NCBI GenBank assembly: GCA_009192285.1
Contig: WBVU01000004.1
Location: 2,068,001 to 2,132,000, forward strand
Length of the DNA: 64,000 nt
DNA from: Morchella semilibera
Lineage: Eukaryota > Ascomycota > Pezizomycetes > Pezizales > Morchellaceae
Direction: 5' to 3'
In this document: positions 15,045 through 24,523 of the stretch, piece after piece
How the letters are laid out: each line of letters starts with the position of its first letter
How positions within the stretch are numbered: the first letter of the stretch is position 1
Position numbers and translations under genes: made by a program
The notes under the pieces: model-generated
What the model was told of the DNA's origin: nothing
What the model saw: the letters and a program-made list of their open reading frames with translations, nothing else
Database searches by the model: none

Positions 15045-15935
15045 GGAAAATTAGGGGCAATTGCAACGTCCGGTCCTCCTCATTTGTTCAACCTTATTCG
15101 ATGTCAGAAACGAAGGTGGTAATATTAATTAAATGATCAGACACCCACCCATATCTACGCGTTACTAGCTAGCCATGTTTTCACCACCCCCAGGCGATCA
15201 GGCAGGGCTTGGGAAAGGAAAGCAGTGTTGATAGGGCAGGGTGATATTACCACATGACAAACATTAATCATAGATAATATTACCAGCCATACGTTGAATG
15301 CCAGCGAGTAGCTGCCCAGCTCAGAACGCAATAGTGCTCGTTATATAGTTATATTGAACCTGGAGTAATCTCATGTAATTATTGCCCAAGTGTATTTTTT
15401 TTTTTCCCTCTCTCAGAGTGCCTGTAGGTAAGGTCTTGTGGCCCGGTGGTACCGGCTGGTCAGTCAATGTATCCTCCCGGCCGGGCCGATTTAGATGAAT
15501 ACGAATTGACATCCTAATACCGGAACCGTGACTCTGTCTTTTTTTTCTTCGTTTATATCGTATGGATAGCTAGCTGCCATGTAATATTGGCGTACCTTGA
15601 CTTTCCTAATGGGGCCACTTTAGCGTCATTCGATTCGATCCCAGATCTGACCGCCTCGTTGAAGAAGCAACACATGGAGTGTGGCTCATGGAGCCATGTA
15701 AGTCCTCCAAATTTGATTCAATAGCTATTGGGTCACAGTTGATCTTACGGCCTACGTATGCTCTTGGAGAAAAAAATCCAAGGATTTCGTGCTGGGCGTC
15801 ATCTGTTCGTTCAGTACCCTACAAGCCTCTTCCTCCTCGCTTCTCTCTGCCTATTCTGAGGTGGCTTAATGCAGGCGTTGACGGGTAAAAAAAAGGTATA
15901 GTGCCTTAGCAGCCTGAGGGTCTTTGCTATGACGA

Positions 15936-16027
15936 CGAACACCGTTGATTAATATGAGCGAACATTGTTGATTAATATGAGCGAACATTGTTGATTAATA
16001 TGAGCGAACACTGTTGATTAATATGAG
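15936..16027. repeat. 23-bp minisatellite, four tandem copies
   Basis: Four head-to-tail copies of a 23-bp unit begin at 15936, 15959, 15982 and 16005. The unit contains the constant core TTGATTAATATGAG. The copies differ only at two neighbouring positions in the triplet following CGAAC-A (variants CC, TT, TT, CT), which are all C/T transitions. It lies about 500 bp beyond the 3' end of the neighbouring minus-strand gene, in non-coding sequence. Confidence 0.95.
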
Positions 16028-16528
16028 CGGGCTTATGGCCGGCCAGTCGAGCTGGGGAAGGAGGGGAAAGGATCAAGGATAGGGAAGAATATGTTTTTCT
16101 AATATTCGTCCAGAATGGTCATAGCGTATAGAGAATGCAGGGAAAACTCACTTATCAGAGAATCTCTTCTCCCGGTGCATCTATAGAAGTGTATCGATAT
16201 TATAGGCTTGAAGATTTTATTCCCCTCAAAGAAGATCATAAAAATCCGTCCGGGCCCCCTGGAGATTTTGAGAGGTCTTTGCACCGGTATCAGAAGCACT
16301 AGCCATGGGAGAAGAGTATAGTTTCAGTGTCATATTAATTATAAGATTCCTTTTCCCTTTCTTTGATTGGGCCCCGAGTTTTTGATATAAGATGTTTCTT
16401 TGCATAATTTGAATACATACGCAGTGGCACCCTATCACTGACAACGTATTATCACAATGTAAAGAGGACCCAGAAGTCTATACTCATTATTTCAAACTAT
16501 AAGGGCGTACTTCTTCTAACTGGTATAC

Positions 16529-17452
16529 TCAACACATGATACATTCCGCCCCATTAGCACACTCTTTACGCACCAGCCCGGCGCTGTTTTCCAATCTCCC
16601 AACGAACCCGCCAGCGCACGGAAGTGGCAGCGCCCACACGCTACTAACGGCACCGCCATGATCCCCCCCTCCCCATCCTAGGTTCTCCACACGGAGATGC
16701 ATCAGCCTGGCCATCAGGTACGTATACGCCGGGCCCATCACCATATATGGCTCCTTGTTGGCATTCTGATAGTCCCAGATCCACGTCATGGAGAAGGAGT
16801 CGTTGAGCCTATGTCCGCAGAGCCCGGTGAACAGCATCTCGAAGTTTGTGCTCCCGCAGACCATGTGCAGCGTATGCTTCAGGTCGTTGAAATTCGCAAT
16901 CGACCCGTCGTCGGCAAGCCCAACCACAACCTTGAACATGTAGTGCCGGTGGTTGGTTGTGTCGTTGCAGATCCACCCCGTGTTGGTGCGGCCCTCCCAG
17001 AGTGCGGCCAGATACTTGAAGGTGCTGCGGGGGATTGATACCAGCTCGCTGGAGAAGAAGGGGTTCTCGTGGTACTCGAAGCCCGGGGGAAGCGGCTTCT
17101 TGAAAATGCCAGGAGTAGTGAGATACGACTCTGTGGATGTGTTTTTGAAGTACCACTGCGCCGAGCCACCGTGGATCATGAAGATGAACTTGCAGCTGGT
17201 ATCCATGAACTCGGCGACGAAGTTTGAGGGCGACTCTGGGAAAAGCACAGAGTTGGGGAGCGTCTGGATAAAGCATGGATGTTGAGAGCTATTGGTGGTG
17301 GTGGTGGGGCTGCTACCTGCGTGCTGAGATAGATACTCGGCATCCCAGCGCTCCTGGGAGGCGGGGTCAGGGACTTCCTCTCCAGAGGCACGTACAGCAA
17401 AGACACGCTTCTGTGTGGGGTCCGTAGGAGATGGACGGAGACGGAGGTACAT
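16529..17452 (-). CDS. Uncharacterised 307-residue protein
   Basis: This is a single-exon reading frame in a GC-rich island with coding-like codon use (C- or G-ending codons favoured). I do not recognise the family. The N-terminal 60 residues are polar and Pro/Ser/Thr-rich; from about residue 60 the sequence is globular, with many aromatic residues and several Trp (for example the segment WYFKNTSTES and the WIWDY region), and Gly-rich turns near the end. There is no signal peptide or obvious membrane segment. The protein ends in Cys-Ile-Met-Cys, which has the form of a CAAX box, though with an unusual final residue, and several cysteines lie close to it. The start is the first ATG of the frame and is preceded by a C/A-rich leader. 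Other frames open across the same stretch are shadows of the GC-rich composition. Confidence 0.7.
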   Translation of the reverse strand: MYLRLRPSPTDPTQKRVFAVRASGEEVPDPASQERWDAEYLSQHAGSSPTTTTNSSQHPCFIQTLPNSVLFPESPSNFVAEFMDTSCKFIFMIHGGSAQWYFKNTSTESYLTTPGIFKKPLPPGFEYHENPFFSSELVSIPRSTFKYLAALWEGRTNTGWICNDTTNHRHYMFKVVVGLADDGSIANFNDLKHTLHMVCGSTNFEMLFTGLCGHRLNDSFSMTWIWDYQNANKEPYMVMGPAYTYLMARLMHLRVENLGWGGGDHGGAVSSVWALPLPCAGGFVGRLENSAGLVRKECANGAECIMC

Positions 17453-18885
17453 GATGATGGGGGTGGTGGTTTGATAGTTGCGTGTGGGGATCGATTATGG
17501 GTTTGAAGGGGAATGAGGTTTTGGGGAGATGGGAAGCCTTAACGAGTGAATAAAGATACATATACTAATGATTCCAAATTTAACCAAGAGCTTAATGGCT
17601 AGTTTGAGAGCCCCCCTCTCTCCCCCCAAATAGGGACGGGAGATGTTTGTGTGCCGAGTGATCGGATGTGATTGGAACCACCAGCGGGTAGTGGAGTGTT
17701 CAATTGCAAGTCGAGGGTTAATATTACTACTCCCGCACCCGTCAGAGGCTCGGCTGGGCCTACATACATGCATTTGAATACAAAGTACCCTTGCGGTAAA
17801 AAAAAACACTTTCAGTACGGTAAACTATAGCTAGAGCTAGGCAGTATTATCTGAGAATGCCAAATGATCAACCAACCGGCCCAGACCCATATGCACAGGA
17901 TACCAGAGACCCCAAAGCCGGAGAGCACTCTCTAGCCGATACATACGTACTTAGAAGGGTTTAGATGGAACGGGCCTGGCCCCTCCAAATCAGCCAATGG
18001 CTGTTTGTTTGGGAAGGCTCGTTGATGTATGTAGTTTTGTATCCCGCGTGTCTTATATAGTTGAGCACGTTCAGGAAACGAGGGAATGGCATCTTTCCGT
18101 CAGAGGTGAGTTCTAAAAGAAAAGGCAGTAAAGCAATGAAGCTATCTAGTGATTCGATCAATTGAACAACGGGGCCAGTGATCGAGAGAAGGGGTGGGAA
18201 ACTTAAGCTTGTCCTTCTATATATGTGTATAGACACAGGTACTGGGAGGAATAGCTAGCTAGCTTGTTTGGTTAAGGTCAAACTATATCGACACGATATT
18301 CCTGGCAAGATATTTAACTACATACTTATGGCCGGTACTTATGTATTCAGGTGAACCAAGCATCTACCTCTGGCTAGTATATAGACCAATTGGCGGCCAA
18401 GTACGTACATCTCTATCAATTCTTTTACAATAATTACTGATCCCCACATATATTAACACCCCATATATATATAGGATATGCAAAAACCCATATCGAACAC
18501 GCCTCCCCATCTGATCCTGCAGACTCAATTGATCAAGGGGTGGATAAAAGCTATCCAGATCTCCCCCTGCCCTCTTCCTATGGGATTAAGGATATCTGCA
18601 TGGTTATTAGCTATAGGATATTATCAATATATATATAACGAGTTCGAGAATAGACTGTAATTTATTTTCTACTTCTAGATCTACCTTCTTGATTCACTGT
18701 AATAGACGTATAGTCTCGGTCTAAACCAGTCAACTACATATAGCCACAGGCAAAAGAACAAGAAGAACAAGAGGAGGAGGAAAAAGGAAGACTCTATGGG
18801 TATCCCTTACAGAACCAACCAACCAGCTATATAAAAAAACAAATGATTAGCTACTTGGGAGAAGGGGGCCCCGGGGGGTCTACGT
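17453..18885. other. Spacer between the 307-residue gene and TBCD
   Basis: The first few hundred bases (17453-17800) should hold the promoter of the minus-strand 307-residue gene. The rest is AT-rich, with no open frame I can support. The part next to 18885 is the 3' flank of the tubulin cofactor D gene. Confidence 0.5.
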
Positions 18886-21800
18886 CTACACCCCCAAACA
18901 CTTCCTCAACACCCCCACCCCCGCCCTCACCTCCTTCACGCCGCCCAACCAATCCCCGTCCGCCAACACCTTTTCCACCTTCTCCCTCCCCCCACCCTCC
19001 CCCTCTACACCATCCCACGCCCCAAAATGCAGGGAAACCCACACCGTCTCCGCCACCAGCTCCCGCACCCGCGGAAACGGGTGCAGCAGCATCCCCACCA
19101 ACTTCCCCAGCACCTTCCGCCTCAGCTCGGCGCTCCGCGCCGCCAGCAGTACCCCCGCGTACGCGCGCACCGCCGCACTCAGCTTCTGCGGGTTGCCCGA
19201 CTTGAAGTGCAGCTTCTGGATTGTGGTAAAGAGCGCCTGGAGCGCCTTGGTGTCGTCGTCGTCGGCGCCGTCTGCTGGCTCGGGGGGGCTGGAGACGGCC
19301 CGGGGCGTCATTTCTAGCACCGACGCCACGACCTCCAGCGCTGGCACGACGACGCGGTCGCTGTTGGAGGACACCGTGAGGACCTTCAGCATGGAGTCTA
19401 GGAAGGAGGTGATGTAGGTCTGGGGGTCGGCGGAGGAGACGGCGGTGTTGTGGGATATGAGGACGGACCGGGAGGTCTTGAGGAGGGAGTCGGAGCCGGC
19501 GCCGGCGGAGGTGACGAGGCCGGTGAGGAGGGGGACGGCGAGGGTTTTGTGTTGGAGCAGTGGCATGAGGGAGGTGAAGTAGGAGGCGGAGGAGATTGAG
19601 TTTGCGGCGATGTCGGAGGTGAGTTGGGAACTATGGGGAGAGGTATATATTAGGTTTTATGTATATATAGAGAGGGAGGGTTTACTTACCGGTCAATAAA
19701 GGACTCGAGTTCGCTCTGTTCCCAGCTTGCGGAGATCTTCAGCAGCGCCTCACAGGCGCGGGCCCGCATCCTATCGAGTCTCTCCGCACTCAATCTCACC
19801 AACCTCTTCACCACCTCCCACTCCGCCTCTCCGCCCGCCTCACCCCACCCTTCACACCCCCAATTCCCCCACACGGCCCTGATGGCCTCCGCCCTCGCCC
19901 ACGAGCCCACATCCCCGCGCGAATCAACCTCATAGTCGTCCAGCGCGGCCAGCAGTACCTCCGCCACGTCCCGCCTCCTGATCCCCTCGCGCGCTATCAC
20001 GCTAACGCCCAGCGCGCGCACCCCCGCAACCCGCAGCTCAACCTCGCCCTCCCGCCCTGCGGCGGACACGAGCGTGCGCACGATGGTGTCTGTGGCCGCG
20101 GCGTCGGTGTCATAGACGAAGCCGAGGATCTCGCCGAGGGCGAGCACGGGGCCGCGCTTCTTGCCGGGCGGGGAGGCCCGCCGGCACCACGTCTCGATGA
20201 GGGCGTGACGGCTGGGGGGTGGAAGGATCCCGAGGAGGTGTTTGGCGGCGGGGACGGCCTGGGCGAGGACTATGTCGTCGTTGCGGTCGAGACAGGCCTC
20301 GAGGATTGCGGTCCAGAGGCGGAGGGTCCTGGCGGGGGGTATGGTGTTGTTTGTGTGGGGTGCGAGGAGGAGGGGGAAGCTGGAGGAGAGGGCGGAGACG
20401 AGGCGGGAGGCGGCCTCGGAGGTGAGTTCGGGGCGGAGAATGGGGTTGACGAATTCTTTGCCGGCGAGCTTCTCGAAGGGGGTATCGAGGAGGAGGGAGC
20501 ACTCTGTGGGGGTCAAGAGCGGAGAGGAGGAGGTTAGGGGGAGGGTGCAGAGGCCATCGAGGACCTCGGCGAGAGCCCAGACACTGCCGTGCCAGATCTC
20601 GACATCAGATTTGCCCTCGGTGCGGATCCGGTGGATCAATGAGGTGAGGATTTTGCGGGCCCGGAGGTTTCGGGCATCAGGGTTGTCGGTGTCGGTGGGT
20701 AATGATAATTTGACCACTTCCCGCAGACCCGACCCAGACAATTTCCTGCCCTCGATATCACTACCCCCAATTCCTCTCCAACCCTCTATGATGCCGCCGA
20801 CGATTGCGTTCCAATATCCCTCGTCCAGCGCCGAGATCTCGCCCGCTACCTGCACCACGCTCCTCCTCCGCAGAGCTACCGCATTGTAGTCCACCACCTG
20901 CACCACCCGGATCCCCTCTACCACAGTCTCCGGATGCCTCCCGATCAGCTCCTGAAGCGCCGCCGACGCCGCTCTCCTAATATTCCCCAGAGGGTCCAGA
21001 CACCCCGCAACCGCCAGCTCCGTCGCCAGAACCTGCTGCACACTCGTCCCGCCGCCGCCGCCGCCGACGGCCAGCAGTTCCGCAGTCGTATACGACCTAG
21101 CCAGGCTCCACGCCGCGTAGCACGCCGCATCGCGCACATTCCCGCCGAGCGCAAAAGTCGCGCGGCGCTGCTCAAAGTGCAGCGCATCGATGATGCTCCT
21201 CACCACGCGCGCCAGCACATTGGTGCTCCTTACCGCACGCTGGCGCAGGAACGTTGCGAGCGTCAGTGTCGCCCCGTGCCACTTCTCCGCCGTCACCGCC
21301 GAGAGAACCTTTACCCTCTCCCCATTGCTACTACTGCCGGGCGGGGCGGGGTGGTAGAAGACGTCCTCGTCGTAGATGGCCATGACGGCCTCCAGGACCT
21401 CGCCGGATAGGTCTGGGGGTAGCTTGCGCGAGATTACGGCGAGGGACTTTGATGCGCCGAAGCGGACGGCGGTGTCTTTGTCGCCGAGGCAGGAGAGGAG
21501 GCGCTCGATTATGTCTTCGACTGTGTTGCCTCCCTCATCATCCTCGCCCGACCCGGCGGAGGGCGCGAGAGAGATCAGGGCGACCCAGCGGTAGATCTTC
21601 ATGACGAGGCGCCGCACGTTGGCAGAGTTCCACTCTTCGCTGGAGGAGGCGGCCCCGGCCTCGAGGCGCGTGGCGAGGGTAAAGATGCGGGGGGCAAAGG
21701 CAGAGACGGTGTCCCTGTCGCCTTGGGCGAGGATTCCAGCGAGAACCCTGAGGGTTGCGGTCTTGAGGAAGAGGGTGGTCGTGGTGGTGTCAGTACTCGG

Positions 21801-22699
21801 TTTGAACATGTCCAGACACCAGCTGACCAGAGAATCCAGCAGTCCAATGGCACGCATATCCTTTCTCAGACACAGCCGGTCGAGCAGCAGCGCCGCCGCA
21901 TCGCTCTCCCTGTTCCCCGGGGATGCCAGATGCTCGAGTCCCAGCGCCAGCAGGCGGCGCGACAGCAATGGGAGCCCAGCGATGTCGAGCTGCGGGGGCA
22001 GCGGCGGGGACGGCACCGAGGTGTCGGAGGAGGAGATGGTAATGAGGTCAAAGGGGGTGAGGCAGAGGTGGCTGAGCCAGAGGAGGAGCACGTAGCGGAG
22101 CTCCCAGGCGGTGGTGTCGGTGGTGCTACTGGCAAAGTCGCAGAGGGGCTCGAGATGACGGGGCTCGTTGGGGAGGAAGCGGGAGATGATCTTGGGACCG
22201 CGGATCTTGCAGAGGGTGTATAGGAGCTTGGAGATTCCGTCGTGTTCGGAGAGAGGGGCGTTTAGGGCGATTTTTTGGTCTGGTGATGGTTGGGCGGAGG
22301 AAGTGGGGGCGGTGGAGCGGGGGGGAGGTGAGTGAGGAAGGCGGTGGTGAGCTGGGTCATGTAGGATTGGAGGTAGGGGTCAAGAAGCTGGGGGGACTCT
22401 TGGAAGGGTTCAATCTGTAGAGCAGAGCAGGCGTAGAGTATATATAAATTAGCAAAGATAGAGACATTGGCAGTGGTGGTGGTGGTGAAGGAGGTGGGAA
22501 TTAATTATAGAGCTCTCACAAGACTCATCAAGCTATTGAGGACAGTCTGTCGACTCTCCCGGCCATTACTACCACTACTATTACCACCTTCCACGGTGTC
22601 TTTGGGCTGTAGGAGGTGTGGGAGACGCTCGTTGAACAGTGAGAGGAGGTCCCCAGAGACCTTTTGTAGCTTGACATCGCGGTCTTCGGGGGCGTCCAT
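18886..22699 (-). CDS. TBCD: Tubulin-folding cofactor D (TBCD/Alp1/Cin1)
   Basis: This encodes the beta-tubulin chaperone that, with cofactors C and E, assembles and recycles alpha/beta-tubulin heterodimers in the cytosol. I place three exons: 22699-22520, 22414-19690 and 19630-18886. Both introns are GT..AG (105 and 59 nt); the first has a CTAAT branch sequence. The N-terminal part carries the TBCD signature LYTLCKIRGPKIISRFLPNE, and the rest is a long alpha-helical (HEAT/armadillo-like) protein of about 1,216 residues, the family's normal size. One defect is visible: the first part of exon 2 reads ...MTQLTTAFLTHLPP, but the conserved part lies in another frame. Exactly one base is missing, and the switch falls at a seven-C run (22319-22325). 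The plus strand has no AC between about 22260 and 22360, so no GT donor exists to explain it by splicing. The start is inferred from the frame of exon 1. The family is certain; the defect may be a sequencing error. Confidence 0.9.
22319..22325 (-). other. Apparent -1 frameshift in C7 run of TBCD
   Basis: The minus strand has seven C here; eight would join the upstream frame (...LTHLPP) to the downstream frame (RSTAPTSSAQ...) without a stop. Unchanged, the upstream frame ends at a stop about 20 codons later. Confidence 0.8.
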
Positions 22700-23154
22700 A
22701 GTGTCTGTTATCTGTCTGTGTCTGTGTCTGTATCTGTATCTGTATCTGTATTTATGTGTATATATCTATAGCTATAACCCGTGTGGTTGTGTATGAAAGT
22801 CGTGCATGGACTGTCTGTCTGCTGTCAGTGATCGTTTTGACGGGATATCTGACGTGAGGAGCGGAAAGTAAAGCGGAGGGGAAGGGCTAGGGTTGGGGGG
22901 TTGGGGGTTGTTGGGGCTGTTGTGCCAAGAGTCTCTTGTTATCAGAATCGTCGACATCGACGCCAATTTTGTGTTTTGCTTCTTTGCTACGGAACGGGGA
23001 AACTCAACTCAACACCATCACCAATTCTCTTCTTCTGTTCCTTATTCCTCTTCTCTTACCGCTCTGTATTCAATTCAATTCGTCCCCTCTCTCCCCACGG
23101 CACAGTATAGGACAGCACACGGTCCTGTAGAGACCCCCCACTCTTATCACGACA
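22700..23154. promoter_or_regulatory. Shared divergent promoter of TBCD and PP4
   Basis: This 455-bp stretch lies between the ATGs of two divergent housekeeping genes and must hold both promoters. A CTGTAT microsatellite lies just upstream of the TBCD start (about 22704-22752), and a CT-rich tract with TTCTTCTGTTCC precedes the PP4 start on its coding strand, as is common in fungal core promoters. I see no clear TATA box. Confidence 0.6.
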
Positions 23155-24523
23155 ATGAGTGACCTTGACTAGTAAATACGAGCCCTCCTTCCCCTCCCCC
23201 TCCCCTCTCTTCTTCTTCTTTCTCCACCGTGACTGACTGACATTCTTCCCAGTGCCATCTCCCAGCTGCGCGCCTGCAAGCCCATTCCCGAACCTGCCGT
23301 CAGAGAGCTCTGCTACAAGGCCCGAGAGCTCCTGATCGAGGAGTCAAACGTCCAGATCGTCGATGCCCCCGTCACAATCTGTGGAGATATTCATGGACAG
23401 TTCCACGATCTCATGGAGCTCTTCCGCGTGGGTGGCGATGTCCCAGAAACTAATTATCTCTTTATGGGTATCCCACCCCCCCCCCCCACTACTCCCCTCA
23501 CACCAACTAACCACCAACCTCCCAATAAGGTGACTTTGTCGACCGTGGCTTCTACTCCCTCGAATCCTTCCTCCTCCTCCTCTGCCTCAAGGTCCGCTAT
23601 CCCGACCGAATAACCCTGATCCGCGGCAACCACGAGTCCCGCCAAATCACCACCGTCTACGGCTTCTACGACGAATGTCTCCGCAAGTACGGCAGCGCCA
23701 ACGTCTGGCGCCACTGCTGCGAAGTCTTCGACTACCTCGCCCTGGGCGCCCTTGTCGTCGGCGCCGCATCCTCCCTCTCCGACGACCCCGAGACCGAGGT
23801 CGAGGTCGTCGGCCAATTCGGCGACGTCATCTCCCGCATGAAGCGGCCTTCCCCCGCCGCCGCCGCCCCAACCGCCCCATCATCCATGGGCGGACCCCCG
23901 GGATCCGGCGCGAGCGGCAGCTCCTCCGGATCAAAGGGCATCAGCGGCGGTGCGGTGCTCTGCGTCCACGGCGGGCTATCGCCGCTCGTCGACAGCGTCG
24001 ACAAGATCCGGCTGCTGGACCGTAAGCAGGAGGTCCCGCACGAGGGCGCCATGTGCGATCTCCTCTGGAGCGACCCCGACGAGATTGACGGGTGGGGGCT
24101 GTCGCCGCGCGGCGCGGGCTTCCTCTTCGGCGCCGACATCGTCAAGCACTTCAACCACATCAACAACCTCAGCCTCATTGCGCGCGCGCACCAGCTGGTC
24201 ATGGAGGGCTTCAAGGAGATGTTCGACTCGTCCATCGTCACGGTGTGGTCAGCGCCAAACTACTGCTACCGCTGCGGGAACGTGGCGGCGATATTGGAGC
24301 TGGGCGAGGAGGGCGGCGGCGAGAGCGTGCCGTGGAGCGCGACGGATAGGAGCGTGGTAGTGCGGAGGGGCCCTGGGAGACGGTATAGGGTTTTCGAGGC
24401 GGCGCCGCAGGATAGTAGGGGGATGCCGGCGAAGAAGCCGGTGGCGGACTATTTCCTGGTAGGATTACCCCCCCCTTTTGTTGTCTTGGAGAATGATAGA
24501 TGCTAATAAATATGGAGTAGTGA
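23155..24523 (+). CDS. PPH3: Serine/threonine protein phosphatase PP4 catalytic subunit (Pph3)
   Basis: This is the PP2A-family metallophosphatase of the PP4 complex, which acts in DNA-damage recovery and other nuclear and cytosolic signalling. Exons are 23155-23171, 23253-23467 and 23530-24458, plus a stop codon after a fourth splice. The 387-residue product begins [15 protein letters not shown] and shows every metal/phosphate motif: GDIHGQ (residues 50-55), GDFVDRG (78-84), RGNHES (109-114), HGGLSP (about 223-228) and YCYRCGN. It ends in DYFL, the methylatable C-terminus of PP2A/PP4/PP6. It matches PP4 rather than PP2A or PP6 in [21 protein letters not shown] and the [11 protein letters not shown] end. 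A linker of about 65 residues, low-complexity in its second half, is inserted between the ALGALV strand and AVLCVHGG. The last intron (GTAGGA..GCTAAT..AG, 24459-24520 or 24459-24517) restores a stop directly after the final Leu with either acceptor. Confidence 0.95.
24459..24520 (+). other. PP4 terminal intron directly before the stop codon
   Basis: The donor GTAGGA follows the CTG (Leu) codon of DYFL; a branch-like GCTAAT lies at 24502-24507; the acceptor AG at 24519-24520 is followed by TGA. An alternative acceptor at 24516-24517 is followed by TAG. If the intron is kept, about 15 extra residues are added before an in-frame TAA at 24504-24506. Confidence 0.75.

Larger units (their letters stand above)
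1..16528. other. Gene-poor spacer, 16.5 kb
   Basis: No convincing gene is seen in this stretch. All open frames are short (at most about 165 codons), lack recognisable motifs, and the longest (minus, 11061-10567) is a low-complexity Ser/Glu/Lys translation of purine/pyrimidine tracts. The DNA holds poly(A) runs (about 3223-3241, 3797-3814), a short telomere-like stretch (2274-2290), GGA and other microsatellites, CAGC tetranucleotides near 4061 and 14066, a G11/C13 pair near 15.0 kb, and at least eleven copies of the palindrome TACATGTA. I saw no transposase, reverse transcriptase or integrase motif, so any transposon remains would have to be badly decayed. Confidence 0.6.

Noticed and set aside
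1-16528. Decayed transposons
   Set aside because: I looked for reverse-transcriptase, integrase and transposase-like motifs and for long terminal repeats and saw none; the size and repeat content make them plausible, but this cannot be supported by eye.
20205-22223. Several plus-strand open frames of 110-215 codons
   Set aside because: They are antisense shadows of the GC-rich TBCD exon, which has a clear protein match in the minus frame.
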